Assembly: GCA_040954595.2 (NCBI GenBank)
Contig: CM082580.2
Coordinates: 3,906,001 to 3,970,000 of the forward strand
Origin: Balanoglossus misakiensis
Taxonomy: Eukaryota > Hemichordata
DNA length: 64,000 nt
Reading direction: 5' to 3'
Both the position numbers and the translations under genes were made by a program. Position 1 is the stretch's first letter. Each line of letters opens with the position of its first letter. Under the pieces are notes generated by a model. The model was not told where the DNA came from and made no database searches. It saw only the letters and a program-made list of their open reading frames with translations. This document shows positions 25,074 to 40,000 of this stretch, in pieces.

Positions 25074-28000
25074 TTACATATTGTTGAACTGGGCGTATTT
25101 CGTCTTCCAGTCTTGTTTCTGCGGTCTCTTCTTCTTGGCCATTGCCCTGGCTTTAGCCATATCCAAGCTGTTGAAGTCGATCTCTCCTGGTGATGCCGGT
25201 GCTGGTGGCTGTAAAAAGAAAACAAAAAAAACACCGGTCACATCAGATGCCCAAGTTGTCAAGGGATAGAAGCTGGCATTCCAATACAACAACACAACGG
25301 CATTGTTATTCTTCACTGAAGTTTCAACAATGTACCCAGTCCCTAGAATCACTTTAGCACTGTCAAATTGTTGTTGGAATTTTTAGACTAGACTAAAATT
25401 ATTTTGTGCACTTCTGAGCAACCATGTATATTTTATACAACAACCAATATATTGCAATAAATCATCAAATATTTCTGCATTGCATCTTTTTGTGGGAGTT
25501 GAAAAAATTGATAAACATGTAGAAATAGTGATACATGTAATTGTAATAGCAGCTTCAAACTTAACCCTTTCAACCCCAGTTCCCTCTTTAGAGGTCCAAC
25601 CTTACCATAGAAAACAATGGGTTTGGACTGAACCATGGTGGTGAAAGGGTTAAGTGGAAGGCAACCAAACCATCCCAGATAGGAGAGAATTACTGATACA
25701 CTTGTGGAGTCTAACCAGTCAGAAGGAAGAGAAATCTCCATTTTATGGTTGAATGCCTATTTACACTTTTAAAGTGGGTTGTTCCTTCTACTGCAAAGAG
25801 GAAGTTCACACATCACATTTCTTTCTCAGTGTTACACTTAAATATTCACCTAGAACCAAGATGAAGGTGATTTTGACAAGAAATCTCAGTTGCCTGCTCT
25901 TCACATCACAAGACAAATGTTTTTTATTAACTTTTGACATATTATGCACCTTGAAAAAAAATTCTTGGATTCTTGTCATACGTGAAATGTTCTGATTCTC
26001 TACTTTGGGTAACTGACCCAATTAGTGGAAATGAAATGATTCTGACTTTGAAAATGACCAAAATCTGAAATTCAAAATGTGTGCTAATATCTATATTGAT
26101 CCTTCAGATGACTTACTCTGTTAATTGCTTATGAATATGATATCCATGTGTTATTATCATGTGAGAATTTAGAGTCTTGTGGGGAAAATGGGATTGCTGA
26201 TATGCATTCCCTGACAGTGACAGGCATAACCCACAGCTGTGTCAAAATTGTACCAATGTAGACATTACCAAGGGAAATTTTGATTTATCACGGAATTTTG
26301 ACATCAAATACTGATAACGTATATTACCACGTATTCCAGTCAGTGTGTGTTATTACAAGTGAAAGATTTTGACGTTGAACTAAACTGATCAGCACACATG
26401 AACATGTCCATATTTCATTTGATAAAATAATTATATAACTGCAGAAAAAAGATTATTTCCACGATACATGAAGAAGAGACATTTTTATCTGACACTGTGA
26501 CAGCTCTATATGATGGGATTGTACTAATGGTTTACGGTGGCTATTTTCTCCTTCAACAACTATCATAAGCTCACAGAAAAACAGCCACATCAACTTGATA
26601 GTTGTACAAATGTCAATGATGATGATGATGATGATGATGATGGCTGTGTTGTGCACTTTGGTATTAAACTGACACTGACAAACACAAATCAGTTATGGTA
26701 TTGGCAAATGAAGGTTGGTTAAGTGAATGACAGCTGTTTTAGTAAACAAATGTGTTACATATATGAAGATTCAAACCCTACCCAGAAGCCATCCTAAATC
26801 CAATCACCCACCTACTGTTATCCATCCATCCATCCAAATCCTGTGTACACAATGTACATCCCACCCACACCCACCTACATGTATCCAGTCATCAATACAA
26901 CCACCCACCCATCTATCCATGCATGCACCCACCCATCACTCCCTACCACCCACTCTAATATGCCCAGAGGTTTTGCCTCATTTCAAATATGACAAGTGCC
27001 ACAGTAAATACCGTTTCCAGATGCACATATTGTCTTTCAACTTCAAACAAACTACAAGTACATGTACAAATCAGAAATTACAACACATGAATCCTTCAAA
27101 GTTCAATATTCAATTCACATCTTTGCAGAACAGTTGCTTTCACTTACTACTTTTATACAATAAAAGCCATATACATGCATGTTAATCTTGTCTTTTAGTT
27201 TTACACTGTATGTTTCTTATTTCTCACAAGTTTCATACACTTCCTGAAAATGTCAGAGGTACACATAATGGCTAGGTATTTTTCTACCAAGTTCTTCTTC
27301 CATCTAATTATCATACTGAAACACAATGACATTTTACGTCTAACGTTCAAAACATCTTTATGTCTTGGTTGTGAGAATGAAAGAATTCAATTCATTGGGA
27401 AACTGGGAATATAGCTTGACCTTCTGCTTTGAAAGGAAAGTATTTTAACTACTTGTGATAGGTAGAATACTGCTAGTCTGAAATTGCAAGTTAACAATTA
27501 CACCATTCATACACTAGGGTGGATACTGAATCTGAACGAATGAATGACTGAATGAGATCATGTTGAAGATGGTTTTGGGAGGCATAAAAGCAGCCCACAA
27601 TATCTATATAATGTGCTTGGTGAAAGAAGGCCACCAAATGATAAACTCTATCATCCTATCATCTATCATCTATTCCTATGGTCCAGTAGATTTAAACAAT
27701 TCCAACACACCACTATCTGAGAAATGGCTCTAGATAGACAGAATCCATCCTGGACTCCATTCATGAAGCTAACAACATTCCAGTAGTACCACTGTCGGGA
27801 TTAAAATTGATCTACTAGTATTTGATTGGAAGGGAACTTACATAATTATACATGACATTAAAATGCTTGCTTCACCGTGACTGATTTTCTGCTAGTGTCA
27901 CAAAGTTCAGAGAGGCACGTCATTTTTTTTGGAAAAGTTCTTATAACCAGGCAGAAATCTTTCACAGAGAACACACTAGACTAATTTGCAGAACACTTGA

Positions 28001-31000
28001 GTATTTTTGTGTGTGTGAAGAACAAAGTATGGCAAGGTCAGGACCAATTGTGTGTTGAAGCACAAATCAACAGGTGGTTTTTCCAGGCAGTTCTAACTCC
28101 CTATGTTGCCAACAATTAATACATGGGAAATGGAATATATATTTCCCCTATCAAACATACATGCGCATGTACACAAACATAAAAACTGTTTGGCATCACA
28201 CCTGCACTGTATCTTGTATCAGTTTGATCCAAGTGGAAAACATGGAAAAATCAACCAGTTTTGATGAAGGAAGTTTAATACAACCTGTAATATTGTAAGA
28301 CTACCAGCACAAGCTTGCTATATGACACACTCCTTTTCTACGTAACACACACTTGTGTCATCTGATATAAATTCTCTAACAAGGCGTGTCTTTCAACAAG
28401 AAAGACAGTCATCAAAGTCCAACCAGCAAACACATGACAGCACCTGCTATCAACAGACAGCACCACCCACTCCCACACACAAATACTCTGTCTCAGCATC
28501 AAAGAATTCGCCCTCAGTCTCATAAAAGACTGCCATAAATGCCAGGATTCCAAACATGACTCTCCTGAACCTTCATATGAAATTATGTTTTTCAATGGAA
28601 CTGACAAACAGTGGTATACCATGTACATGCATACATACACATACATGTACAGTAGCTGTATATCTTTCCATAAAACGCACACTCAATACACATTCCTTCA
28701 GTCCTTTGAATCAGTCTTTTCTTTGCTACTTGCGTTTACTGCAAAATAAAGGACCATCAAACAAACACGCTTTTGAAATCAGTTAGTGTAGCAAATATGG
28801 CTGAACAAAGCCAAATGACACACTTGACACAGTAAAGCGCTCCATACATGTACCGGTAATCTAGATACATGAACTTTATATTATATAAATTATTCATGAA
28901 TTGATTATGCACATATACACGCATGCGCACACACATACTGTGAATGTGATGCACATGAACATTCATCGATTAGCCTCACCTTACTTAAATTTGGGGGGGG
29001 GGGGGGGGGGGGGGAGTTCACTTCAGATTATTTACACCAGCCTCATACAGGTGTCTGTTTTATGTAGAATTAAAATAATAGTCTGGTTCTGGTCCAACAC
29101 AAATGTGTCCATATTGGTTATAACATTGTTGGACCAGAGCCAGGTGAGTTTAGTCATGGTATGAAAGGGGAAGGGGTTTGGTCTGATCTAACATTTGGGC
29201 CAGTGTTAAAATGTCTGTATGAATGCACTATATTTTGCTGGCCCTGATTCAGGCACTGACTTCAACTGTGTGATCACAGACATGGAGCAAATCTATTGCC
29301 CAGCTGGGATTAGTTTAGTCAGGACTACATGTAGGTCCTCCTAGTTGCATTCTGCCAATGTGAAGCAAACTATTGAGTGTGACCATGCACCCATGACACG
29401 CCGATTCCTTGAGAACATAAACTAGCTCTGTAATAAAAAGGGGCATTGTACAAGTCCTTGACTAAATGCTGACCTGTCCAGGTTAAAGTCAAGATATGGT
29501 TGGTGGGTGTGTTAAAGACACATTTTTTCATTTCAATGGATAGTGTCAGTAACACAATGCAGAGAACAGGGTCGAATGAGAGCCTGACCTGCTTCAGAGA
29601 TGAACACATTGTTAGTTTTGAGAAATATACATGTAGAACAGACTAAGATTGCTGCTGTTTCCTTATGACTGCATTGCTGCATTGCCACACCAACGGGTGA
29701 CCAGGTAAAAGGACGAAACAAAAAACATGACACTGCAATGAAACATTTTTGTGTATAGAACTTTACGTGAGAATTCCCTGGCATATTTTGTTAGTCCTTT
29801 ATCATGGTGTGCACACATTTTTGAACAGATTCCTCAAGTCTGTAATACTAAACCAATGGGATGTACATTGTACTTCTCTCTCTCTCACAATATTTCACTT
29901 TTCTTCTAAAAATTGCAGGAATTTTCGACTGTACTAATATTCTTTTAATTTTTTTGCCATTTTGTCATAAATGTTATCTTGATATATTACCATGGCAACA
30001 TCACTTAATAGACAGAATTAAAAGCATATTCGAGATCATTTAAAGCCTAATGTTTTATCCAGTTGCAGCTCATGGGGCTTTAAGGAGGTATGCTCAATTT
30101 TGGCATAAGGGCTACCTCTTTCAAATATATCTACTTATATCAGACGTGTCTTAACAGACTACAATTTTAAATGCTGTAATCATTTACAGTTGAAATAGAA
30201 ACATGAGTCACACATCATTGCGTCATTGCCACGTATTATTTCATCCTGTCATGGATTACAATTGACAACAATGTACATACATTAATTTACTGTCCATATT
30301 AATCAAATTAGTGGACCTCGAATTTCACATCCCTTTAACATCTATTAACGTGATTAACATACGTTACTACTGTACAAGGAAATTTTAATATTAAATTTTC
30401 CACTGGTGTAAATGAAAACAAGGAAAAGCAGGCATGTTTAATTTAATTTGAAACTATAAGTCACATGATCAAGCCCAGGGAATCGTTTCATTTGTAGCTG
30501 ACAACCACTGTATTAGTTTACAAATATAAAATTTAAATTCTTTCAGCAACTATAAAGTAGATGCTCTCCTTTTATTAGGATTGAACAAACACAAAATCTG
30601 CCCTTTCAAGCATTTCCCCTAATAGATCCTGAGACAGCTGAGCATATCAGCTTTTAATAGTTACTTTGAAAAGACTGGTTTCAATAGACATCTGAAGGAC
30701 TACCCTTGTCAACAGACCTTTAAATGGTACATCACACAAGCTTCACCAGTCAGCACTCTATCATGCAAGCACCTTTGCAATACTGCCACTGCAAACAGGC
30801 CTTGCAAGCAATCTCTCATGAATATTTCATGGCCAGACTAGATCCTGAAGTGTTTGCCATAAACTGCACTGATTTTTTCGACAAATTAATATCACATAAT
30901 CTTAAGAGTATAAAAAAAATCAATCATAAATCATAAGAACTGAATCATTCCTAAATATATTTTATGAGGTAAATATTACATATATTTTATGAGGTAAATA

Positions 31001-34000
31001 TTACTGTGGATTATTGGGTCATGTAAATACTGTATCGTCTCCTTGCCTGGAATCCTGATATTTGATGAATTATTTATGTGAACCAGCTGATCAGATATGC
31101 ACATGTATATAAACCTTGTGAAACTTGAATATAACATACTAAAAAGTTACAATACCTCAGGGAAAATGTGACCAACGCAAGACAACTTGCTACAGTGGAT
31201 ATGTGTATATATATACTACATCACTATCTGTTGAGAAACACTCCTTGGTTACCATCAACATTATGCCACTTTGCATATTACCAACAAACTACATGTAGTT
31301 GAAAAATTCATCAGAATTTGCAGTCCAATGCATTGCTTAAGTAGGACACACTTAAAAAGGATAGTGGTGGTTGAATGACAGATTATTGACCAGCATTAAA
31401 AGACACAACAAAAGAACTTCATACTAATAGTTTTTGACCAAGTGACCCTGATAGACACTCAGGTTCTTTCTATTTCATTTCCATACCCTACTCGCTTCCA
31501 AAGTCTACGAGTACATGTATATGATAAGACCATGTGATTGTCAGCTACCAGTTTAAATTTACGATAACGTGTTCATTGACCGAACACACACAGTAGAGAT
31601 ACACACACAAACAAGTCGTGACACTCAGGGTTTCTGACATGACAGGTAAAAATTCCTCCGTTGATGTCATTATTTCTACCTGCGGACAATACATGAATTG
31701 TGTTGACAGCCTTACAGCCTTTCAAATATTTGCGTTGAAGTGACCCAGTAAGCATACACTCCTATATCAGACAAAACAGTTATCTCTACAAGACAAATAC
31801 CAGGAGCTGCATACATAGTCCTGAGTAACATCTTTCTGCAAATGCGGCAGGAAAATTGTAATTAATTTACAAATGGCTTAAACTAATATTACATTAAATA
31901 GCATTTAAAGCCAACTGGTCAATTATTGAAGTACAATATTCATTTGTGTGTTTCAATTCTGTTTATTGTCAGTAAATATTGGAACTTTGATACAGACAAA
32001 CTGTTTCAATTTACTTGATTTCACTTCATTTTATGCTTTAGCTGGAATGCCCCTGGTGTACATGTATGTCAAAGTTCAAAATATTCTGTGTGACATTTTT
32101 TTAAGTATACCCAAACTTTTGTTTAGCGAGGGGGGGGGGGGGTTTGAGGTCAAAACGTAAGTAGTTGACTATGTCATGAGCTGATTTTACTTATCCATAC
32201 ATGTATACCCTAAACTGTGTACAAATTACAATGCAGCTCAATCAGTAAGATTGGTTTGACAAAACAAAGCCGAACTATGGAAACATCTTGTACACTGTAA
32301 CCTCGCCTACGCCTATGGCAACTTGCCACATGTTTAATAATCACGTACAATACAAATACAAATTATTTTCATCTGATTTTCAGATCTTCAAGTCATTATT
32401 TCTTATTCTGGACAATTCATATATATACACAATTCTAATTAGACTTTTTATATTGGTATCCAAGATTACATGTACTATTACTAAGTGACTGTACAGTATT
32501 TTGTCAAAAATTTCATCATAATATTAATAATCAACATATGGCTTGGAGTGAAAACACAAGTGGTCAAATCAATTTTTCAGAAATTTCCAGGGGTAAATTT
32601 CTTTTTTTTTTCAGGATTTCCAAAGGAGTAGTTTCAAAATTCAGGAAATTTCAAGACTTTCGAGGAGTGAAGAAGCCATGTATTTACAAGTTATTTCACG
32701 AATATAAATGACTACTATTCACGGCTTTGGAAACAAATGCTGACCTAGGATTAGTTTAACTCTCTCAATGACACATTTTGGTTACAAATATTTAAAATTA
32801 ATCACAATCATATTCCTATTATAAGATATTTAATGGTTTTTTTTTCATTATCATCTTGTGAAATCATCTATCAATTTAAATATCAATATTTAAAATTAAT
32901 CACAATCATATTCCTATTATAAGATATTTAATGGGGGGTTTTTCATTATCATCTTGTGAAATCATCTATCAATTTAAATATCAATATTTAAAATTAATCA
33001 CAATCATATTCCTATTATAAGATATTTAATGGGGGGTTTTTCATTATCATCTTGTGAAATCATCTATCAATTTAAATATCTCGGCACTGATCATCCCACT
33101 GTACAATAAATCTACATCTATACCACCCTGGATTATGACCTTTGATCCTCAGATACCACACAACAAGGGACTTTAGGTTGAACAGCTATAAAACAAGCAG
33201 GGGATTGACCTTTCAACCCAGGCGTGGACATAGCATGAGTACCCTGAAACTTTTACCAAGACCTAATCAGTGTTCTCCCCAGAGCAATTAAAGCATAGTG
33301 GCCACTATTCTTTAATTCTGAGAAGACAACAGAAGGTAATTAACATAACAATTAGCCATTAAACTATCAGAAATTCCTGAGGAGAACACTGCCTAAATTA
33401 TGGAGAATACATTCAACTTTAGTGACCAGATTCCAAGCTGAATAATTTAACAGGTGTATACATTGCAAGTATAGGCAACTGCAATATCCTATCTTACAGG
33501 AGCATATGATAAATGAAGTATTGAGATCATGTACAGAGATACACTGTATCGTAAATGAGGAATATTAATTTCAATAATTCTCAATGAAAAAACCTTTCGT
33601 GCCTGCTACTTTGAAATCTTCCATATCATTAAAAACGCCCACCATCCCTAATAATAGCAAGTCAAACAATTCAACAATCACAATTTTAAAAACTTTCCAG
33701 GCATAAGTTAATAAGCTGACAACAAAAGGCCTATTGATAATAGCCATGAACTGAACGCATACACATTTAACCAATGAAATCTACAGAGTCCTAACATTAA
33801 ATAGGTCAATAGAGATTAGCTCCATGCATTAAGAGAGAAATATTGCTTACTATTGATTTCTCTACATGGTGGGAAATTAATCAACTCATCTGAAGTGTGC
33901 TAACTGCTTGTTCTAGTATTACTCATAGATGAAACAAGTCAAATATATTTTTAGATTCCACAAGGAGTTGTACAGTGTATGCCAAACTGCAGGGACTGAG

Positions 34001-37000
34001 GGTGTGTAGCTTTTCAGGAAAGACATGTCTAAGTTATATGAATGAATGAATGAATGAATGAATGAATGAATGAACGAACGAACGAACAAACGAACGAACG
34101 AACGAACGAACGAACGAATGAATGAAACACATTGTACAAATTATTTTCTTCACCTCATGGCCTATGGTTCAAATGAATTACGTCAGGCGTAATTTATTTA
34201 ATAACTCTTGACAAACACAAATAATGAAATAGTTGTCAAGGAGCCTTTGTGGCACAAATTGATTTTCCTTTGCGATATTAAAAATCCCCCAGGAAAAATA
34301 AACTACCTTAGGCATGTAAAAGAATATATAAACTGGCTACTAGGCAGACTCACAGATGGTATTAGGACATAAATGAGGGTACAGGTATGTGTACATAACA
34401 GTTCACTATAGTTACTTGTATGAAGTTTGAATGAAATCAGTTTAACCATATTTAAGAAACAGTCACAAAATTTTTTGCAACAAAATGGCAACCCGAAAGC
34501 CATATAGGATCATATTTGATAACTTTTACCTTCAAAATCTTGACAGACTTTATCAAAATGGGTGTGGCTGCAATAAAAACAGTCCTCTTTTCAACATGCA
34601 TGTCATCAAATAGAACATGTCCTTGAAAAACGTTAAACTGTCTTCTGGCAGAATGTTGCTTTCCAAGGTTTTACATGTTATCAGTAACAATGTCATTATA
34701 AGCCTTTAACAAGGCTAATATTCACTATGCCTCTGACATTTCCTTCCACTGTGAATGCTTACTTTAAGTCACCTTTTCTGCCGCTCTCAGAGAAACGCGA
34801 CTACACTTCCTGCAAATGCCATACACTACACAGTTTATCAATTGTTTACTTGAAGATTTTTGCTCCAATGCTCATCAGAGATACCAGCAAGTAAGGTGAA
34901 TGTTCGCAACTCCATCCTGACTCATACAAAACATCAAAGGAAAGCATTATTACTGAAAAACCCTCTCTATTACCTTGACACGATAATTCCCGTCTTGACT
35001 CAATGCAGTCTTTTCATTTTCAAACATGAGTCAAATCTAAAATACCTTACTAAATGTAATGGTTCCATTGTACCAACCAGGTTGTCAGACAGCAAATCTT
35101 ACTCACTCCAAAAGAACAGTTATGTACACATACATATAAACACCTTTCCCCATTGTCTTGACCAAATCCTCTTATAGTTAACAGCCCAACTGTCCAAGTC
35201 TTGACTCCCAGTGTATTTCTCAGGAAAACTTAATTATAGCACTAGCAAATGATTCTATTAATTGACGTTTGAGATGTGTCCACTGAAACACATTCTCTTT
35301 GAATTGCTAATTCATTTCAAGTTTGTAAATAAAGATAGAATACTGAATTGTATAGTGTTCATCATTCTCACCAACAGTGTTCCAGAAATCTTGTTAGTTA
35401 AAAATCATGTTATGTACTTTCGAAACCAGTTTTTCAGAAAATTCCATACACATATGTATGATATAAATTATTGATTAAACCATAGGGTTTTCTACTTCTG
35501 TTCTACAGTAAAAACCATCTTGGTATCGAAATCTTACCAGATGGTGCCAAACCAAGCATTTTCTATGGTCCCCACAGGGTACCTATCCTGATATTATAGT
35601 GAGCTGATAGTTACCACGGAAACTGGTTGTCATTGCCAGGCAACACAAGGGGAAGATGGGTTAAAGTGTGCGAGTCTCGACATGCACACAAAGTGTTGCC
35701 CAAGGACATGCAGATACAATACATGTTTTGATATTGTTGCAAGTTTAACACGGAAGTTGAACTAGCCCTCAACCCTTAGTTATCACTCATTAATATGAAC
35801 TGTTCATCAATACTTTACAAGTCTAAATGTTTTTCACTGATATTATCTAGTAAACAAACCTTCCATCAGGCATGGATATTACCAAAAGAGCAAATCCATG
35901 TGCCACCCAAGTCTGGTAATCAAGATAATCTTCAAGGACCTACAGTCTATACTGATAAAATATTCAGATGGCTTGAAACTATCTCTCCAGATACTGAATT
36001 TTCTCAGAATTTCAAATACGATTTTCCAAGAATATACATTAAAACCTGATCTATACTGAGAGCATTGCAAAAGGTAGGATAACTGTCATGACACATCAAA
36101 GTTAAACTTGCATGTAAATGATGTTGGTTCAACCAAATGGTGTATAATATAAAATTCAGATGCAATTTTAGAGTTATACTATAGATGTACTTTATTATTA
36201 TTTATGTATTCTAATTTCAGTTAAATTCACTTGTTTTTTGGCAATTCCCCTACAGAAATCTGTGAAGAGAAAAATGTAAAATATGTTAATTCTTAATTCT
36301 GATACAAAATCGATATGCACAAGGGACAGTCATTTTTGTAAAGCATACAATTGACATTTCTTTTCAATGACAAAAGATAATGGAGCCAGGTGTGAAAGTG
36401 ATTACGGAAATGCTATGATCCAGGAAAACATAACAGCCCCCTGGAAATGCTGTTTTAGTGTACCAATCAAACCCTGTGATGTGTTCTTAGCAAGGAAAGG
36501 TGGGGGAATTCAAGAGACCAAAATCAGAAATTGAAATAAAGGCAAACAGTTTGGGTGGCTTTATAGGAAAAGTAATAATAATCAAGCGATTGATGAATAC
36601 AATTTTTTTTTTCAATTCAGTTCAATAGTGTGGTACTGATTACATGGTCAGCAAGTGCATGCATTCTGCAACAGTGCCTAGCCAATCAGTTAGACATGAT
36701 ATGACTGGCACGCTTCCACAAAACAAATCAAACATTAACTTACCTGGTCATTCAGCCCACAATATTCAACTACCATCCAAAACTATAGAGGGAAGTCTCT
36801 TACATGTATGGATGCACCCATGTACCATCAACATATTAGTGGTGTACTGTATAAGATCAGGTTCCCCTATATCTGGGCTTTTAGAAAATATCTACTTTTT
36901 GGGGGGTTTAGGACTTCATTAATTGACAGAAAACAACAGTTCCTGAAACTGCTGCTTTTGTATATCAGGCTGGTGTGAGAAAGAACATACGTTTAAATTA

Positions 37001-40000
37001 CATGTACTCTCTTGATAAAGGTATAATGTCCTAGGGCAGGGCTTTGTCACTAGTCTCTAGATCCCAGACAAAATCACAACTGGGCCGGATGGGCTTGGCG
37101 GTCCAATGACCACCCCTTATCTCTGACTATTACCGTGACCAGGGCTGGGCTTGGCCCTTACTAATCACTAAACGTGTGCCTGATTAAACTTAACAGGGGC
37201 TGCAGGAAAGGGGAATCTGTACAAAACATAATTTCAGGTTTTGAAAAAATACACTTCAAGTTATTTGCGGAGATATTCACTTGAAACAAAGTAAAGGAAT
37301 GCAGTGGTTTGATAATCATTGTTCTTCATGTCACATACCACTGATATATTCGATCGTTTATCAATATTTCCTGACAGCTTCGGGTTATGAGAGGTCAGGC
37401 TTAAACTATTCTCTACAGGTGAAGCTATGAACATCTTGACCCAACATGATAAGGTGGTCAAGGCAGCGTTATTTATGACCTGGTCGTACGGGTAGAAACT
37501 CTGGGGAATATACATTGTAGTGTGGAAACATTAGAAAGAGGTCACTTCTCATTCAGTTCTGATCTGTTCTATGGGTGTACTGAATACCTGAGCACAATGC
37601 ATTACAGCTGCACCGACCACACCTGAAACAATAGCTACAATGGTTGAAGGGGTGTGTACTGTATTTGACACCTTCAGCAAAGGTTGACCAGAACAGTCTA
37701 TAGTATAATTAGGGCAACCTATGCTCTGGTATGCATTTAACAGAAAGATTCAGTTTGTGATTGATTTTTTTGTTGAATGAGATTGACCCTGCCCTGTGAA
37801 AATATTTGACTGACCAACACACTACCATTCTCTACACTGCACTGGTCCTGTAGAAACAGGCTAAGTACTCTATGCACCCTAAATCATGAAATTTACCTAC
37901 AGGGGGATTATGTCCAATAATCAGTTTATAGAAAAAAATTACACACCCAACATTACACTGTGGACAAATCCAGATGCCACAATTTCAAATTGATTGTGGG
38001 ACAGAGCTGGCAATTCCAAATTGCTTTCCAGATAGATGTGTTTTATCATTGTTCACTTATCTTTTACCCCATCAACCAGTATGCACTATGATACAATGTC
38101 CAATTCTCTTATCACATCCAGGGCTAGCTAGGCTAATCTGAATTCACACCCAGTGCTTGAATACAAGCAATACTAGTACCTTCCAGGGATACTCTCAACA
38201 GTCAAACTTTTCAATTACCAAACATGTCTGACACACACATTGAAAGACAGCTCCATCAATGTCATGGGGCAGCAAAGTTGGGTCCCACTTAGCTTCTTAA
38301 CCCTTTCACCACCATGGTTCAGTCCAAACCCATTGTTTTCTATGGTAAGGTTGGACCTCTATTCTAAAGAGGGAACTGGGGGTGAAAGAGTTAAACTAGC
38401 ACCAGTAAACCACCTGCCTCAGCCCCCCTACATATAACTTCCCTGAAAATGAGAGCTGGAATGATGAATAAGTACACTGTACTTCAAGTGAGGGGTTACA
38501 TGTAACTGCTCCTATTTTGGGGGAACACTCTACTTTGGGGGGAGGGGATTGTCATTCAATTCAAGTCCAATTTCTGTAACACTTCAAAATTCGACGTACC
38601 ATTTCCTCATTGTGCAAATTTCATGAATGGAATGGAATGGAGTTACCTGGTGTACAAACACTTCAGATTTTATGATGGAATTAAATCATGTGATTTAGTG
38701 GCAAAGACCACGTCTTGAACAAGTTAAGTCCTGTTCAATAGTAAGTCACATTGCAGTAAAAGACACTAGAAATTTGCGCCACACAAGGACAACTAGCAGC
38801 GCTACAGTAATAATCTTAACACTTTTCAACAATTGTTTTTTTCACTCACTCTTGTAAATCTACGATTCTAATAAATGAAAATTTGCACATTTTACACGTG
38901 TACCACTTCAGGTGTTCGTACCATTTTACGGAAGCCCAAAATATGGCAACAACCAACATCTTTATGCCCTCACTCAGACAATTTTCTGAAATTCTTTTGA
39001 GTTGACAATTTAAAATACTAAGGGTAGAGGAGCCCTAACATTTAATATATTAAATGCATCTCACAATATTGTTTATCTGGCTTCAAATAATTTGGAGCCA
39101 GACTTGAATGCTATTCTGTATTTTGTATTCTACATAACTTTGCCTGGTAATCCAATTCAAAATTTCCATCTAATATGATAACAAGCACATATGTAATGTA
39201 TAACTCAGGGCCATCAGAAAAAAATTGGCCCTGTCTCCATTTATCTTATCTGTTATCTGTTCATGATAAAAAGCCACCAGAACACGATTGTTAAAATAAA
39301 ATTAGGTTGGTTGGACCAGTCGAACTTCTAAGATACTTAAAATTAACCTTTCCACCTGTTCATTCTCCAAAAGTTCAATCAGAAAACAATGAAACTGTGG
39401 CAGTGAAAAGGATTAAGCATGCCTTCATTTATAATCAAGAAATCAGATTTCATCATCGGTACTGAATTCAGACAAACAGCAAAAATGCACCATAGTTTTA
39501 CCTTTTCTTGAACTGGTTTTGGTTTGGGTTCTTCCTTTGCTGGTTCTGGTGTTGGTTCGACTTTTGGCTCGGGCTCGGGCTCTTTGGCAGGCTCTGGTTC
39601 GGGCTCTGGTTCTGGCTCCGGCTCGTTAGCAACAGGGGGTGACGACACTTCCACTACTTCGTTGACGACGACGACCGGCTCGGGCTCAGGTTCCGATTTG
39701 GTTTCGACTTCAACTTCAGGTTCTGGCTGTGGTGGCTCTGGTTCTACTTTTGGCTCTGGTTCCTGTTCGGGTTCTGGTTCGGGCTCTGGTTCTGCTCTCG
39801 GCTCGGGCTCCGGCTCGGGCTCGGGCTCGGGAGGTGACGGGGCTTCTTCTGGTTCATCTTCCCGCTCGTTGTTGACGTGCACTACCACGGCGGCTGCGGC
39901 AGCCACTTCCTGCACCTCGACTTCGTCTTCTCGCCGGACGTCGCCGTTGATTTCCGCCGCCACCGTTTCCTCCTGCCTCACTTCTTCCTGCTGCTGCTGA

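Noticed and set aside
26727-27185. 152-codon His/Pro/Ser-rich frame
   Set aside because: Produced by the CCATCCA minisatellite and lacks a coding signature outside it.
32787-33080. Tandem repeat as a possible CRISPR array
   Set aside because: Contiguous 98-bp units with no spacers in a eukaryotic intron.
35795-36049. 84-codon plus-strand frame with protein-like composition
   Set aside because: No recognisable family and no convincing splice or start context; it lies antisense in the large NHERF intron. Conservation would be needed to revive it.
39524-40000. 158-codon Gly/Ser-rich open frame on the plus strand
   Set aside because: It is the antisense of the Glu-Pro repeat exon of the NHERF gene; the GS pattern follows from the complementary repeat.
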